Origin: JBDSZL01 sp039925145
GTDB lineage: Bacteria > Acidobacteriota > Vicinamibacteria > Vicinamibacterales > SCN-69-37
Assembly: GCA_039925145.1 (NCBI GenBank)
Contig: JBDSZL010000084.1
Coordinates: 1 to 64,000, forward strand
DNA length: 64,000 nt
Reading direction: 5' to 3'
Below the pieces are notes generated by a model. That model was not told where the DNA came from. It saw nothing but the letters and a program-made list of their open reading frames with translations, and made no database searches. The position numbers were made by a program, and so were the translations under genes. Below are positions 27,160 to 35,845 of this stretch, piece after piece (the first letter of the stretch is position 1; the number at the start of each line of letters is the position of its first letter).

Positions 27160-30100
27160 TTCACCAGACCCAATGCCGCAGCAGCGGTGACAATCCGCCC
27201 TGCCAGCTCTGCCGGCGCACCTCCGCCATAGCCGGCGTGTTCCAGCACAATGGCGAATGCCACGCGGTGGGTGGCCGGGCCGGCTGGAGCGAATCCCACG
27301 AACCAGCCGTGCGAGGCGCCATCGTCGACCTCGGCCGTTCCGGTCTTGCCTGCGATGTGGATCGCATGCGTGCGGAGGGACCGGCCCGTGCCGTCGGTCA
27401 CCACGTCACGCATGTACCCGGCCAGCAGGCGTGCGGAGTCGCTGGGGAGGAACGGACGCGGCGCCACCGGTTCAGTTTGTCGCACGAGTGGCGGCTCGCG
27501 AATCCCACCGTCCGAGGCGATGGCGGCCGCGACACGCGCCATCCGCAACGGCGTCGCGAGTACGTCACCCTGGCCGTATCCTTCGTGAGGCAGCGCGTCA
27601 TGCTGGCGGGCTGCCGACCCGCCGGTGGGGAACACCAGTCCGGCCAGGCCAGCCGTCCGCGCCAGCGGCTCGGTTCCGAGGCGCACCGCCAGTTGCGCGA
27701 AGTACGCGTTGCACGAATGGACCATCGCGTCGCGCATCGTGAGCGTCCCGTGTGGCGTCCGGTCCATTACGTCGTCGTGAATCGGGCGGCTCCACCCGGG
27801 AATCTTCGCGCCGACGCGGTCGCCCACCAACCGGGAGCACGTGAAAGGCACACGGCTCAGGCCTGGGTCGAGCCGCAGCGCGGCAGCAGCGGTGACCAGC
27901 TTGAACGTCGAGCCCGGGGGATAGAGACCGTAGCGCGCACGATCGAGGAGGGCGTCGGCGGGACCTTCCGCGGTGCCCGCGTCGAATGTTGGCCACGGGT
28001 AGCTGACACTGGCGAGCAGCTCGCCGGTGTCGGCGTCGAGCACGACGACGGTGCCGTGCTGAATACCGGCGGCGGCGATAGTACGTGCCAGCAGCGACGA
28101 CACCTGTGTCTGCAGTCTCGCGTCGATCGTCAGCCGGCTGTCGCGGCCGCGCTCGCGTATCCGCTTCACGCTCTCATTCGACGGCTCCCAACGATGGCGC
28201 ACGAGAGGTACGAGGTCGCGATAATCTCGCCGGAGCGCCAACGTCGGCACGCCGTCGTCGTCCTGCGTCCGCACAGCCGTGGCACGGGAGTCGAAACCGC
28301 GCAGGCCGTCTTCGGCATCACGTTCGAGGTAGGAGGTGTTGGACGCGGCCCAGTTGGTGCGTGTGTTGGCGTCGCCGAGCAGGTGGAACGTCTGTCCCCG
28401 GAGTGGATAACAGCGACGCGTCGTGTCCGGACACACGTCATGGAGCGAGAGTCCGAGACGCGAGAGCTCTGCCGATGCCGCACTTGCCACCGCGACGTCG
28501 GCGGCGAGCGGCACCCCACGACGATCGAAGATGTTTCCACGCGGCAGTGTGCGCGCTGCGTCCAGGACGCGCGGATTGTACTGGTAGCGCCGCCCGCCAT
28601 CCGCTTGCAGACTCAGCTGCGGCCGGACGAGTACGGCGTCGGCGTTCACGATCTGGACGCGGGCGCAGACCACTAGCAGCACACCTGCCGCAACGGCCAG
28701 TACGCCGGCGAGCCAGCGCACCGGTTGCTTGAAGGCGGTCGACTCGACTGGCGTGCTTGGGTCTGAGGCGATTGCCGCGAGCAGGCCGAGTGCGGCGAAG
28801 TTAGCCAGCATCGCCGACCCGCCATAACTCACGAACGGGGTGACCACGCCGGTTAGGGGCATCAGTCCGAGCAGGCCGGCCCCCATCACGAGCATGGGGA
28901 CCACCAGTGTCAGCGTGAGAGCCAGTGCGAGAAAGAACGCGGTGTCGGTGGGCGCCGCGCGGGCGATTCGCAGTCCGCGCCATGCAATGACCACGGCCGC
29001 ACCGGCCACGAGGACGAGTCCCACCAGGCCGAGCTCCTCGCCGACGGCTGCCAGCACGAGGTCGGTGTGACCCGCGGGCAGATAGCGCGTGTCGCCCAGA
29101 CCGAGCCCCGTTCCCGTGGCCCCTCCTGCGGCCAGACCCCACAAGGCCTGCGCGACCTGGTCGCCTCCGCGAATGGCATTTTCCCAGGGTGATTTCCACA
29201 TCGCCACCCGCGTCGCGAGCGTGCTCGAGAGGCCCAGCGCGTAACCGGCGTAGTACCCGCCACCGAGCATGATCACGCCGAGGACGATCTCGGTGGATCC
29301 GGCGCGCGCGACGGCGAGCATGGCGACGAACATGAGCGACAGTAGGAGCGCGGGCCCCAGGTCGCGCAGCACGAAGAAGAGCAGGAGTGCGACCGCGACA
29401 GCGCCAAGCACGGGAATCATGTGATCGAGCCGGGGGATTCGGAGCCATGTCGGCAGACGACGGCCGCGCCATTCATGTTCCTGCACGTGCCGGATCAATT
29501 CCCACCGGTGACCGAGATACCCGGCGAGGAAGAACGCGAGAAGCAGGCGGATGAACTCGACAGGCTGCGCCGGGCCCAGGTTGACCTTGGCGCCGCTCGT
29601 GCCTGGCCCCGATCCAAAGACCATCAGGGCGACCGACAGGACGACGGCCGCCGCGAGCGCGAGATACTTCAGCTGCAGCAGGCCGGATGTCCTGATCCTG
29701 ACCATCGAGCATCCGGCGCAGGCCAGCGTCCCGACGAGGACGCCCCCTGTGTAGCGGCTGAGGAGCAGCGTGTCGCGCAGCGGATCGGGTCGGGCGATCA
29801 TCACGAGCGCGCCGAACGTCGTGAGCAGCTGCGCGGCGGCGAGGAGCACGCGGTCTCCCGTGATGCCGCGCCACTGCCAGACCAGCGACACAACCTGGAA
29901 GCCTGCCAGTAACAGCAGCGCACACCACAACACCGCGCGCGTGTGAGCCCCACGGGTGCGGACCACCAGGCCCGGTTTCAGGAGAGTGATGTCAGCAGGC
30001 GTGAACAGCGGGAGCGTCGTCGGGGCCGGTTCCTTCGACACGGCGGCCCTAGCACGCGCCTCCCGCAGCCGTCCGGCATAAACGGTCAGGCCGCGTGATC

Positions 30101-30476
30101 CCTCCACGGCGGTGACCGGCACCTGAAGTCGCGCAATTGCGCCGACGTTCGACAGCAGCGCGGCGCCGCTGTCGGATCCGAGGGCCCGCGACAGCTCGCG
30201 AGCCGCAAACCGCCTGTCTGGTGTGGTGTCAAACGCCGGTGCCATAACAGCCTCGAGCGCGGCCGCGCCCGGTCTATCGGTCAGGTTGAGTGGCTGGAGT
30301 ACACGCCCCGCTTCTATGGCGTCGAGGGCGCGGAGGCGGCCGACGTCACACAGGACGATCGCAAGCAGGGAAACAATAGTCGTGAGGGCGAGGGCCGCGT
30401 GGCCCAACAGGTGTGCGCGAGCGGCTGCACCCCTGCTGCGCCCGCGCGCCTGCGCACTCGTGTACGTCACGCCCAA
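27156..30476 (-). CDS. RodA/FtsW-penicillin-binding protein fusion
   Basis: A 1106-aa protein joining a SEDS glycosyltransferase to a class B PBP transpeptidase. Residues about 140-600 hold the membrane part with SEDS marks: DLGPALLLSLMF, WKSPWENAIRGGDQVAQALWGLAAGG, DLVLAAVGEELGLVG, VVTPFVSYGGSAML. From about 640 (RGNIFDRRGVPLA) follows the PBP with active-site STFK (about 855), SCN (about 920) and KTGT (about 1044), all intact. In most bacteria these are two genes (rodA/pbpA or ftsW/ftsI). 10-nt overlap with the kinase gene. Confidence 0.9.
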   Translation of the reverse strand: MGVTYTSAQARGRSRGAAARAHLLGHAALALTTIVSLLAIVLCDVGRLRALDAIEAGRVLQPLNLTDRPGAAALEAVMAPAFDTTPDRRFAARELSRALGSDSGAALLSNVGAIARLQVPVTAVEGSRGLTVYAGRLREARARAAVSKEPAPTTLPLFTPADITLLKPGLVVRTRGAHTRAVLWCALLLLAGFQVVSLVWQWRGITGDRVLLAAAQLLTTFGALVMIARPDPLRDTLLLSRYTGGVLVGTLACAGCSMVRIRTSGLLQLKYLALAAAVVLSVALMVFGSGPGTSGAKVNLGPAQPVEFIRLLLAFFLAGYLGHRWELIRHVQEHEWRGRRLPTWLRIPRLDHMIPVLGAVAVALLLFFVLRDLGPALLLSLMFVAMLAVARAGSTEIVLGVIMLGGGYYAGYALGLSSTLATRVAMWKSPWENAIRGGDQVAQALWGLAAGGATGTGLGLGDTRYLPAGHTDLVLAAVGEELGLVGLVLVAGAAVVIAWRGLRIARAAPTDTAFFLALALTLTLVVPMLVMGAGLLGLMPLTGVVTPFVSYGGSAMLANFAALGLLAAIASDPSTPVESTAFKQPVRWLAGVLAVAAGVLLVVCARVQIVNADAVLVRPQLSLQADGGRRYQYNPRVLDAARTLPRGNIFDRRGVPLAADVAVASAASAELSRLGLSLHDVCPDTTRRCYPLRGQTFHLLGDANTRTNWAASNTSYLERDAEDGLRGFDSRATAVRTQDDDGVPTLALRRDYRDLVPLVRHRWEPSNESVKRIRERGRDSRLTIDARLQTQVSSLLARTIAAAGIQHGTVVVLDADTGELLASVSYPWPTFDAGTAEGPADALLDRARYGLYPPGSTFKLVTAAAALRLDPGLSRVPFTCSRLVGDRVGAKIPGWSRPIHDDVMDRTPHGTLTMRDAMVHSCNAYFAQLAVRLGTEPLARTAGLAGLVFPTGGSAARQHDALPHEGYGQGDVLATPLRMARVAAAIASDGGIREPPLVRQTEPVAPRPFLPSDSARLLAGYMRDVVTDGTGRSLRTHAIHIAGKTGTAEVDDGASHGWFVGFAPAGPATHRVAFAIVLEHAGYGGGAPAELAGRIVTAAAALGLVK

Positions 30477-32515
30477 GGCGCGGCTCCAATCCGTCGAAAT
30501 ACGCCACTTCTCGGACCCACGATCGTGGCGGAGGGAGGCTCTGACAGAGCCGGCTGGTGGGCTTCGAGCTCGAGCACCTTGCGATCGATCACGTTCAGAA
30601 AACCCTGTGTGATCCGAATCTGCGCCGGCACCTCTGCCATGTCTGCAATCTTGCCGTAGTGCTCGAGCGCCGTTTGAAACGCCTCGCGCGCACGTGTGAG
30701 CAGTTCCCGTTCCTGCGGCAATCCGGACACCCCTGACGCTGCCCGCAACAGTGCGCCGCCGCGAACGCGGTACCCGTCAGCGAGCTGCGCCGTCTCACGC
30801 GCGCCCGGCGTGTACCCCAGCCGTTGTGCCTGCTTCAGGGAATCGGCGCCGCGATCGATGTCGTCGAGTCCATAGATGAACGTGCGCGCCAGCCCCAGGA
30901 ACGGGTCAGGCCATTGAGGCCGCAGCGCTGCGGCCTCCCGGAACGCCGTGACCGCCTCGGCGAAATGGCGTTGCGCCGAGGCGACCTGGTGACGCGACAG
31001 CTCGGCTTCGCCGTCGATGCGTTGAAGATGGCCCTCGGCGTAGCGCAACGTCCCGCGCACCTCGCCGTCGTTGGGATCGAGCGCAAGGGCACGCTGCAGC
31101 GCCTTAGCCGCCGCGCTCCATTGTGCTTCGCGCACGGTCGGTGCTGGCGTACGGTAGTTAGCCGCGACACGCTCGGCCAGTACGAGTGTCTGCCGTTGCA
31201 GCGCCCGTTTGAGCGGTCCGGCCCCGAGACCGAGGTAGCTGCGACCCTGCAGAGACCGATAGGTGTCCCACGTGTTAGTCAGTCCTGCGAACTCCTGCAG
31301 CGGGACTGCGGCAGCCACCGCACGCGCCCGACTCATCACGCAGGCTTCGTTGGTGCCGAGCGACAGCAGTCCCAAGAGGAGTGCGGCACGAATCAGCCGC
31401 CGCGACGCTGGCGGCACGCGCGGAGCCGCGGACCCGGCCGTCTGGGGCGGGGGAGCCGCGACGTCGGGCGGCGCCTCGGTGACTGGGTCCAAAGCGAGCT
31501 TGGCGGCCGCGGGCGACGTACGGTCCGCGCCCGCGTTTCCACTACCCGCGTCGGTGACGTTCAGCGTGCGCCTCGTGGGGGGTTCATCGTCTTCCGCTAT
31601 CGCGACACGACGCGTGGGCGGCTCGTCCGCGAGTCTGTCGGGCCATCCCTCGCGCTCCGCCACCGTCTCGTCACCCGCTTCCCATCGTTCGAGGTCCTCA
31701 CGAATGGCCGTGGGATCTGGGTAGCGATCACCCTGGTCGGCGGCGAGGAGTCTAGCGATGATCGCGTGGAACGGGCGTGGGCAGCCGGTGGGCGGCTCTG
31801 GTGGCTTCCGCGACCGAATGCGATCTTCGAGGCGCCGTGTATCGCCGGCGCGGAACGGCGGCCGGCCCGCGACCATCTCGTACAGAATCACACCAAGCGC
31901 CCACGCGTCGGCCTGCCGGTCGCGTTCGCCGGACTCGAGGCACTCAGGCGAGAGATACGGCGTGCTGTAGAACTCGTTGCGCGTCACTCGCCGGCCCATC
32001 GACAGGGCTTTGGCCGCTCCAAAGTCGACGACCTTGATTCGACCGTCCGGGCCGAGTCTGATGTTGGTCGGTTTCAAGTCGTTGTGGAGCAAGGTGAGCG
32101 GCGAGGCCTCGCCGGTGCCCACGTCCAGATGGTCGATCTCTTCCAGAAACTCACAGAGCTGGTGGGCGATGCGAGCCGCCAGCTTCGGTGGCACCGGTCC
32201 CTGTTTGATCCGCGCCGAGAGGTCTACGCCTTCGACGTACTCCATCGCGATGTAGAGGTAGCCGGCGGTCGTCCCGACGTCATAGACCTGAGGAACGAAC
32301 GCACTCGTCGACAGCCATTGACGCTGCAGCTGGGCGCCGCGCTCCTCGGCCGCCGCCGTCGCGCTTGCTTCGTCGTCGGGGCCGTTGGCGATCACCTTGA
32401 GCGCCACGCGAACACCCGAGCGCGTATCGGTGGCGAGAAAGACCGAGGCCATGCCGCGGCCGATCGGATGGTCAATCTCGTACGGTCCAATCTGGCGAAA
32501 CAGGGCTTCGCTCAT
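30467..32515 (-). CDS. Ser/Thr protein kinase with membrane anchor and TPR-like outer region
   Basis: 682-aa PknB-like kinase. Kinase domain 1-285: glycine loop IGRGMASVF, K40 in VALKV, catalytic loop H144-N145-D146 (HND replaces HRD), LKPTN, DFG 164-166, SPE for APE. A proline-rich linker has two DEPPTRR motifs (T300, T313), good candidates for phospho-Thr bound by FHA partners. One membrane helix about 376-390 precedes a TPR-like periplasmic segment (about 400-640). ATGA overlap with the phosphatase gene. It likely phosphorylates partners in cell-wall growth. Confidence 0.88.
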   Translation of the reverse strand: MSEALFRQIGPYEIDHPIGRGMASVFLATDTRSGVRVALKVIANGPDDEASATAAAEERGAQLQRQWLSTSAFVPQVYDVGTTAGYLYIAMEYVEGVDLSARIKQGPVPPKLAARIAHQLCEFLEEIDHLDVGTGEASPLTLLHNDLKPTNIRLGPDGRIKVVDFGAAKALSMGRRVTRNEFYSTPYLSPECLESGERDRQADAWALGVILYEMVAGRPPFRAGDTRRLEDRIRSRKPPEPPTGCPRPFHAIIARLLAADQGDRYPDPTAIREDLERWEAGDETVAEREGWPDRLADEPPTRRVAIAEDDEPPTRRTLNVTDAGSGNAGADRTSPAAAKLALDPVTEAPPDVAAPPPQTAGSAAPRVPPASRRLIRAALLLGLLSLGTNEACVMSRARAVAAAVPLQEFAGLTNTWDTYRSLQGRSYLGLGAGPLKRALQRQTLVLAERVAANYRTPAPTVREAQWSAAAKALQRALALDPNDGEVRGTLRYAEGHLQRIDGEAELSRHQVASAQRHFAEAVTAFREAAALRPQWPDPFLGLARTFIYGLDDIDRGADSLKQAQRLGYTPGARETAQLADGYRVRGGALLRAASGVSGLPQERELLTRAREAFQTALEHYGKIADMAEVPAQIRITQGFLNVIDRKVLELEAHQPALSEPPSATIVGPRSGVFRRIGAAPWA

Positions 32516-34137
32516 CGAGCGCGTCCCCGTCCTGCGGCACCTGGCGACGCCGGTCTCACCGGCTCCGATCGGACGAACCAGTTGTTGCTGGCCACTTCCG
32601 CCCGCCTCGCCGTATCGAGTCCAGCGAGCGACTGCGGGGTTACTCCGCTGAAGACGTTGTGCGACCAGGCTGCCGACGTGCCAGCTTCGATGACGATCAT
32701 GCCGGGCGATCGTTCCGATGCGGCATTGCTGCTGAAGGCGTTGTTCGAGAGCCGGGATGACGCGCCAGCGCGAAGGATCAGTGCTGCGCCAGGATTGCCG
32801 TGAATGTCGCTGCCGGACAGCACGACGCCATCGCCCGCTCCGAGATCGAAAGCTGCCCTGATGGCGCCGGTGACCTCGAGATCGAGCAGGCGCACTGTGG
32901 CGTTGCGCAAGAGCACGCCGGTGCCGAGTGGGGTGGCGGCATCGCCCACAATCCGGAACCCGATCAGTTCGGCGTTCGAGATGCCGGCGGCGGTCACGGC
33001 GGCGTCATTCTCGGTGGCGGCTGGCGGCAGTCGCAGCGTGGCGCCCCGGGGCACGCGACTGATCACGCGAACATGGTCGACGAGTGTCAGGCGCTCGCGA
33101 TATTCGCCTGGCTCTACGAGAATCTGGGTGCCGGGCGTCGCCTCCGCCAGCGCTGTCGAGATCGATTCGCCAGGGCGCACCACGACAATTGCGGCGGCGC
33201 CCGCCGGCCGGAGTACCGATCCCGGTTCTGTGCCGGGCCACCCCACGACCTGAGCAAAGAGACCGCCCAGGACAAAGCCACCGACGGCCGCAAGGCTGGC
33301 GACCAAGGCCACGGTCCGTCGCGTGCTGCCAGAGCGCCCTGGTGGCGGGTCGATGGCGATCGATGGCTGTCCCCCGCGTCGACGCTCGCGTTCCACGTAC
33401 ACGACGGTGACGTTGTCTTTTCCGCCCGCGCTGTTGGCCGCATCGATCAGGGCGCGTGCGACATCGTCCGGCGATCCGGCATGCGCGGTCGCGATCTGTT
33501 GAATGGTCTCTGAGGGCACCAGATCGCTCAGCCCGTCACTGCAGATGAGGAGTGCGCCGCCCGCGGGGATATCCGTCTCCGTGAGAAACACGAAGTCGGG
33601 GTCGCCGACCTCGTGCGGTTCGGAACCGACGTCGCGATAGACCTCGTTGCGCCGCGGGTGACGCATGGCCTCCGCCTCAGAAAGCTCCCGGGCATCTTCT
33701 CGCTCACCGATGGGCGAGTGATCGGGCGTAATCTTCTCGATCTGGCCGTCGTGGAGGCGGTAGAGCCGGGAGTCGCCGACGTGGCCGACGACGACGCGAT
33801 CGCCGTCGACGACGGCCGCGGTCAGCACACACGCCATGCCGAGCCAGTCGGCGCGGGTCGCTGCGAGCCGGTGGATCTCGTTGTTCGCGATGGTGATGGC
33901 CTCACGCACCCTGTCCACCACAGGCCCCGTTTCGCGCGCGAGCCGCCCGGTCATGGCTGCGATGGCCGTATCGGCGGCGCGATCGCCGGCCGCATGCCCG
34001 CCAACGCCATCGACCACGATGAAGACGCCGCGCGTCAGGTCGACGTGGAAGCGATCCTCGTTGAGGCTTCTCTGGCGGCCAACATCGGTCGCGCCTGCCG
34101 CACGGAGCGACCCACCCGCTTCCGCGGCGGCGATCAC
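32512..34137 (-). CDS. PP2C-type protein phosphatase with beta-helix extracytoplasmic domain
   Basis: 541 aa from GTG 34137, which overlaps the stop of the small upstream gene; a longer ORF from 34392 reads through other genes. Cytoplasmic PP2C domain (about 20-250) with metal-site motifs NEDRFHVD, VVDGVGGHAAGD, VGHVGDSRLY, CSDGLSDLV and GGKDNVTVVYV. A membrane helix (VALVASLAAVGGFVLGGLFA, about 280-300) is followed by a right-handed beta-helix (about 320-520) of LxLLDLEVTGAIRAAFDL-type rungs. Opposes the kinase. Outer beta-helix on a PP2C is unusual. Confidence 0.88.
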   Translation of the reverse strand: MIAAAEAGGSLRAAGATDVGRQRSLNEDRFHVDLTRGVFIVVDGVGGHAAGDRAADTAIAAMTGRLARETGPVVDRVREAITIANNEIHRLAATRADWLGMACVLTAAVVDGDRVVVGHVGDSRLYRLHDGQIEKITPDHSPIGEREDARELSEAEAMRHPRRNEVYRDVGSEPHEVGDPDFVFLTETDIPAGGALLICSDGLSDLVPSETIQQIATAHAGSPDDVARALIDAANSAGGKDNVTVVYVERERRRGGQPSIAIDPPPGRSGSTRRTVALVASLAAVGGFVLGGLFAQVVGWPGTEPGSVLRPAGAAAIVVVRPGESISTALAEATPGTQILVEPGEYRERLTLVDHVRVISRVPRGATLRLPPAATENDAAVTAAGISNAELIGFRIVGDAATPLGTGVLLRNATVRLLDLEVTGAIRAAFDLGAGDGVVLSGSDIHGNPGAALILRAGASSRLSNNAFSSNAASERSPGMIVIEAGTSAAWSHNVFSGVTPQSLAGLDTARRAEVASNNWFVRSEPVRPASPGAAGRGRAR

Positions 34138-34229
34138 ACCCGCTCCTTCCAGGCGATCCACAGCAGTAGGGCCACCGCGCCGCCAAGGGCGCCGAGCACG
34201 ACGAATCTGGCCCAGAGCAGCCACGTCAT
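34134..34229 (-). CDS. 31-aa single-span membrane peptide
   Basis: Small ORF: start ATG at 34229 overlaps the stop of the FHA gene (ATGA), and its stop overlaps the GTG of the phosphatase (GTGTGA). It encodes MTWLLWARFVVLGALGGA and on to VALLLWIAWKERV: one helix ending in positive charge. Too short for ordinary gene finders, but coupling on both sides argues it is translated. Function unknown; may steer or regulate the phosphatase, kinase or RodA-PBP fusion in the membrane. Confidence 0.6.
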   Translation of the reverse strand: MTWLLWARFVVLGALGGAVALLLWIAWKERV

Positions 34230-35101
34230 GGCTGTTGCTCGAACGTGAGGAACACTGCGCCAGCCAGGCCAATCCGTGCGCGGCGCGGCAGGCTTGCCGC
34301 CGCGCCGTTCTCGCGCTTCCGGCCGTCGGTTTCGTTGTAACCACGCGCAACCGGCTGGCCGTCGATAGTCGTACCGTGCGTGCTGAGGTCAATCAGGAAG
34401 AACGCGCCTGTGGTCGGTTCTCGACGTAAGCGGGCGTGCTCACGTGACACCTGGTCGGATGCCGAGATCCTGACGTCGACGGGGAAGAGCGTGCCCCCGC
34501 GTCCGATTGTCGTTGAATCGCGCGTGACCCGGTACTCGTGCGCGCCCTTCTGGTCTTCGTACACCAGCCGCGCCAGCGCCACCGCCTCGTGACCGACCAG
34601 CACCGGCGGCGCCGCCACCACCGTCTCCTCCCTGGTCGTCGTGTGCGATGCGGCCCGCACCGTGGTCACGCGCCTCGTGCGTTCGCCGCCGAGATCGGGC
34701 GGCAGCGGCAGCACGAGGTCGGACTGCACGATGATGTCCTGCTCGTGTTCGAGCTCGCCGTCGAGATCCGGCAGAAACTCGACGTGCCACTTGACGTCCG
34801 CATGCTCGAGCGGCCGTGTCTTCTTGAACCACCGCGCGATGGCGTTCGGCAGTCGAGATCGGCGACTGAGCCGGGCCAGTTCCTCATCGAGGGCACGCAC
34901 GGTCTCGGCCTGCAGCCGCGGAAGAATTCCTTCGAGCCTCGTGTACTCGGACTGCGACAAGTAGACCGTGTAGTGGCTCGGTGCAATCGTGGTGTATCGG
35001 AGCTCTTCGAGGTTCGTCCGCATGTTGTGGACGATGGCATCGATAAGGTCGGCGGCCGGTCGGCGGGCGCGGGTCATATCGGCGACGGAAGGCACGTTCA
35101 C
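34226..35101 (-). CDS. FHA domain protein with DUF3662-like N-terminus (FhaA-like)
   Basis: 291 aa. Residues about 15-130 resemble the DUF3662 domain of actinobacterial FhaA; a threonine-rich linker (about 140-165) follows; the C-terminal FHA domain shows TTIGRGG, SREHARL and LSTHGTTIDG. Start is GTG 35101, or ATG 35077 (MTRARRP). First gene of the minus-strand operon. Shares the 71-nt intergenic region with the divergent winged-helix-FHA gene. Confidence 0.78.
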   Translation of the reverse strand: MNVPSVADMTRARRPAADLIDAIVHNMRTNLEELRYTTIAPSHYTVYLSQSEYTRLEGILPRLQAETVRALDEELARLSRRSRLPNAIARWFKKTRPLEHADVKWHVEFLPDLDGELEHEQDIIVQSDLVLPLPPDLGGERTRRVTTVRAASHTTTREETVVAAPPVLVGHEAVALARLVYEDQKGAHEYRVTRDSTTIGRGGTLFPVDVRISASDQVSREHARLRREPTTGAFFLIDLSTHGTTIDGQPVARGYNETDGRKRENGAAASLPRRARIGLAGAVFLTFEQQP

Positions 35102-35172
35102 GTAATATCACTCGAGGCACGCCGATCCGATCCCAAGAAACTCCACATGTTTCCGTCACTCCGGAGCCTCCG

Positions 35173-35838
35173 ATGACTGCGCGGTTCGACAGGTTCGTGC
35201 TCGACACGCGGGCCCGCCGGCTCGCGCGCGATGGGCAGGACGCGCACCTGTCCCCCAAGGCGTTCGATCTGCTCGCGTTGCTCTTCGAACAGCGACCGGC
35301 AGTGGTCGAGAAGCGGGCCATCCACGAGCGGCTCTGGCCTGGTATTCACGTCGGCGAGGCCAGCCTCAGCAACCTCGTCGCCGAAATTCGGCGCGCCCTC
35401 CACTCCCCCGGGCTGTCGGGCGGGCCTATCCGCACGGTGCACGGCGTGGGGTATGCGTTCGCCGCCAAGGTAGACGAACCTGCCGAACGCGCCCTCGAAC
35501 GGTCGACGCCTCCGTCTCACTGGGTGCTTGTGAACGAGCATCCGATTCCGCTGAGTGTTGGAGAGAACCTTCTGGGGCGCGACGCGGCATGTGCCATCTG
35601 GGTGGACGCCAGCGGCGTCTCCCGCCGGCACGCGCGGATCCGCGTGCCCGGACTCGGTTCGAGCGAGCCAGCGACGATCGAGGATCTCGCCAGCACGAAC
35701 GGCACGTCGGTACGGGGTCGCCGCGTCACGAGCCCAACCGCGCTCGAAAACGGCGATCGCATCCGGGTGGGGCAGGTGACAGTCATCTACCGAGGACCGA
35801 CCGGCATTGATGCGCCAACGAAACGCGTACGACGGTGA
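35173..35838 (+). CDS. Winged-helix-FHA transcription regulator (EmbR-like architecture)
   Basis: 221 aa. Residues 1-98 form an OmpR/PhoB-type winged helix (LSPKAFDLLALLFEQRP, LWPGIHVGEASLSNLVAEIRRAL, IRTVHGVGYAF). Residues about 118-206 are an FHA domain with LLGRDAACAIWV, SRRHARIRV and STNGTSV. GGAG six bases upstream of ATG 35173 supports the start. Transcribed away from the kinase operon, so likely senses kinase output and regulates it, as EmbR does downstream of PknH. Confidence 0.82.
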   Translation: MTARFDRFVLDTRARRLARDGQDAHLSPKAFDLLALLFEQRPAVVEKRAIHERLWPGIHVGEASLSNLVAEIRRALHSPGLSGGPIRTVHGVGYAFAAKVDEPAERALERSTPPSHWVLVNEHPIPLSVGENLLGRDAACAIWVDASGVSRRHARIRVPGLGSSEPATIEDLASTNGTSVRGRRVTSPTALENGDRIRVGQVTVIYRGPTGIDAPTKRVRR

Positions 35839-35845
35839 CAATCGC

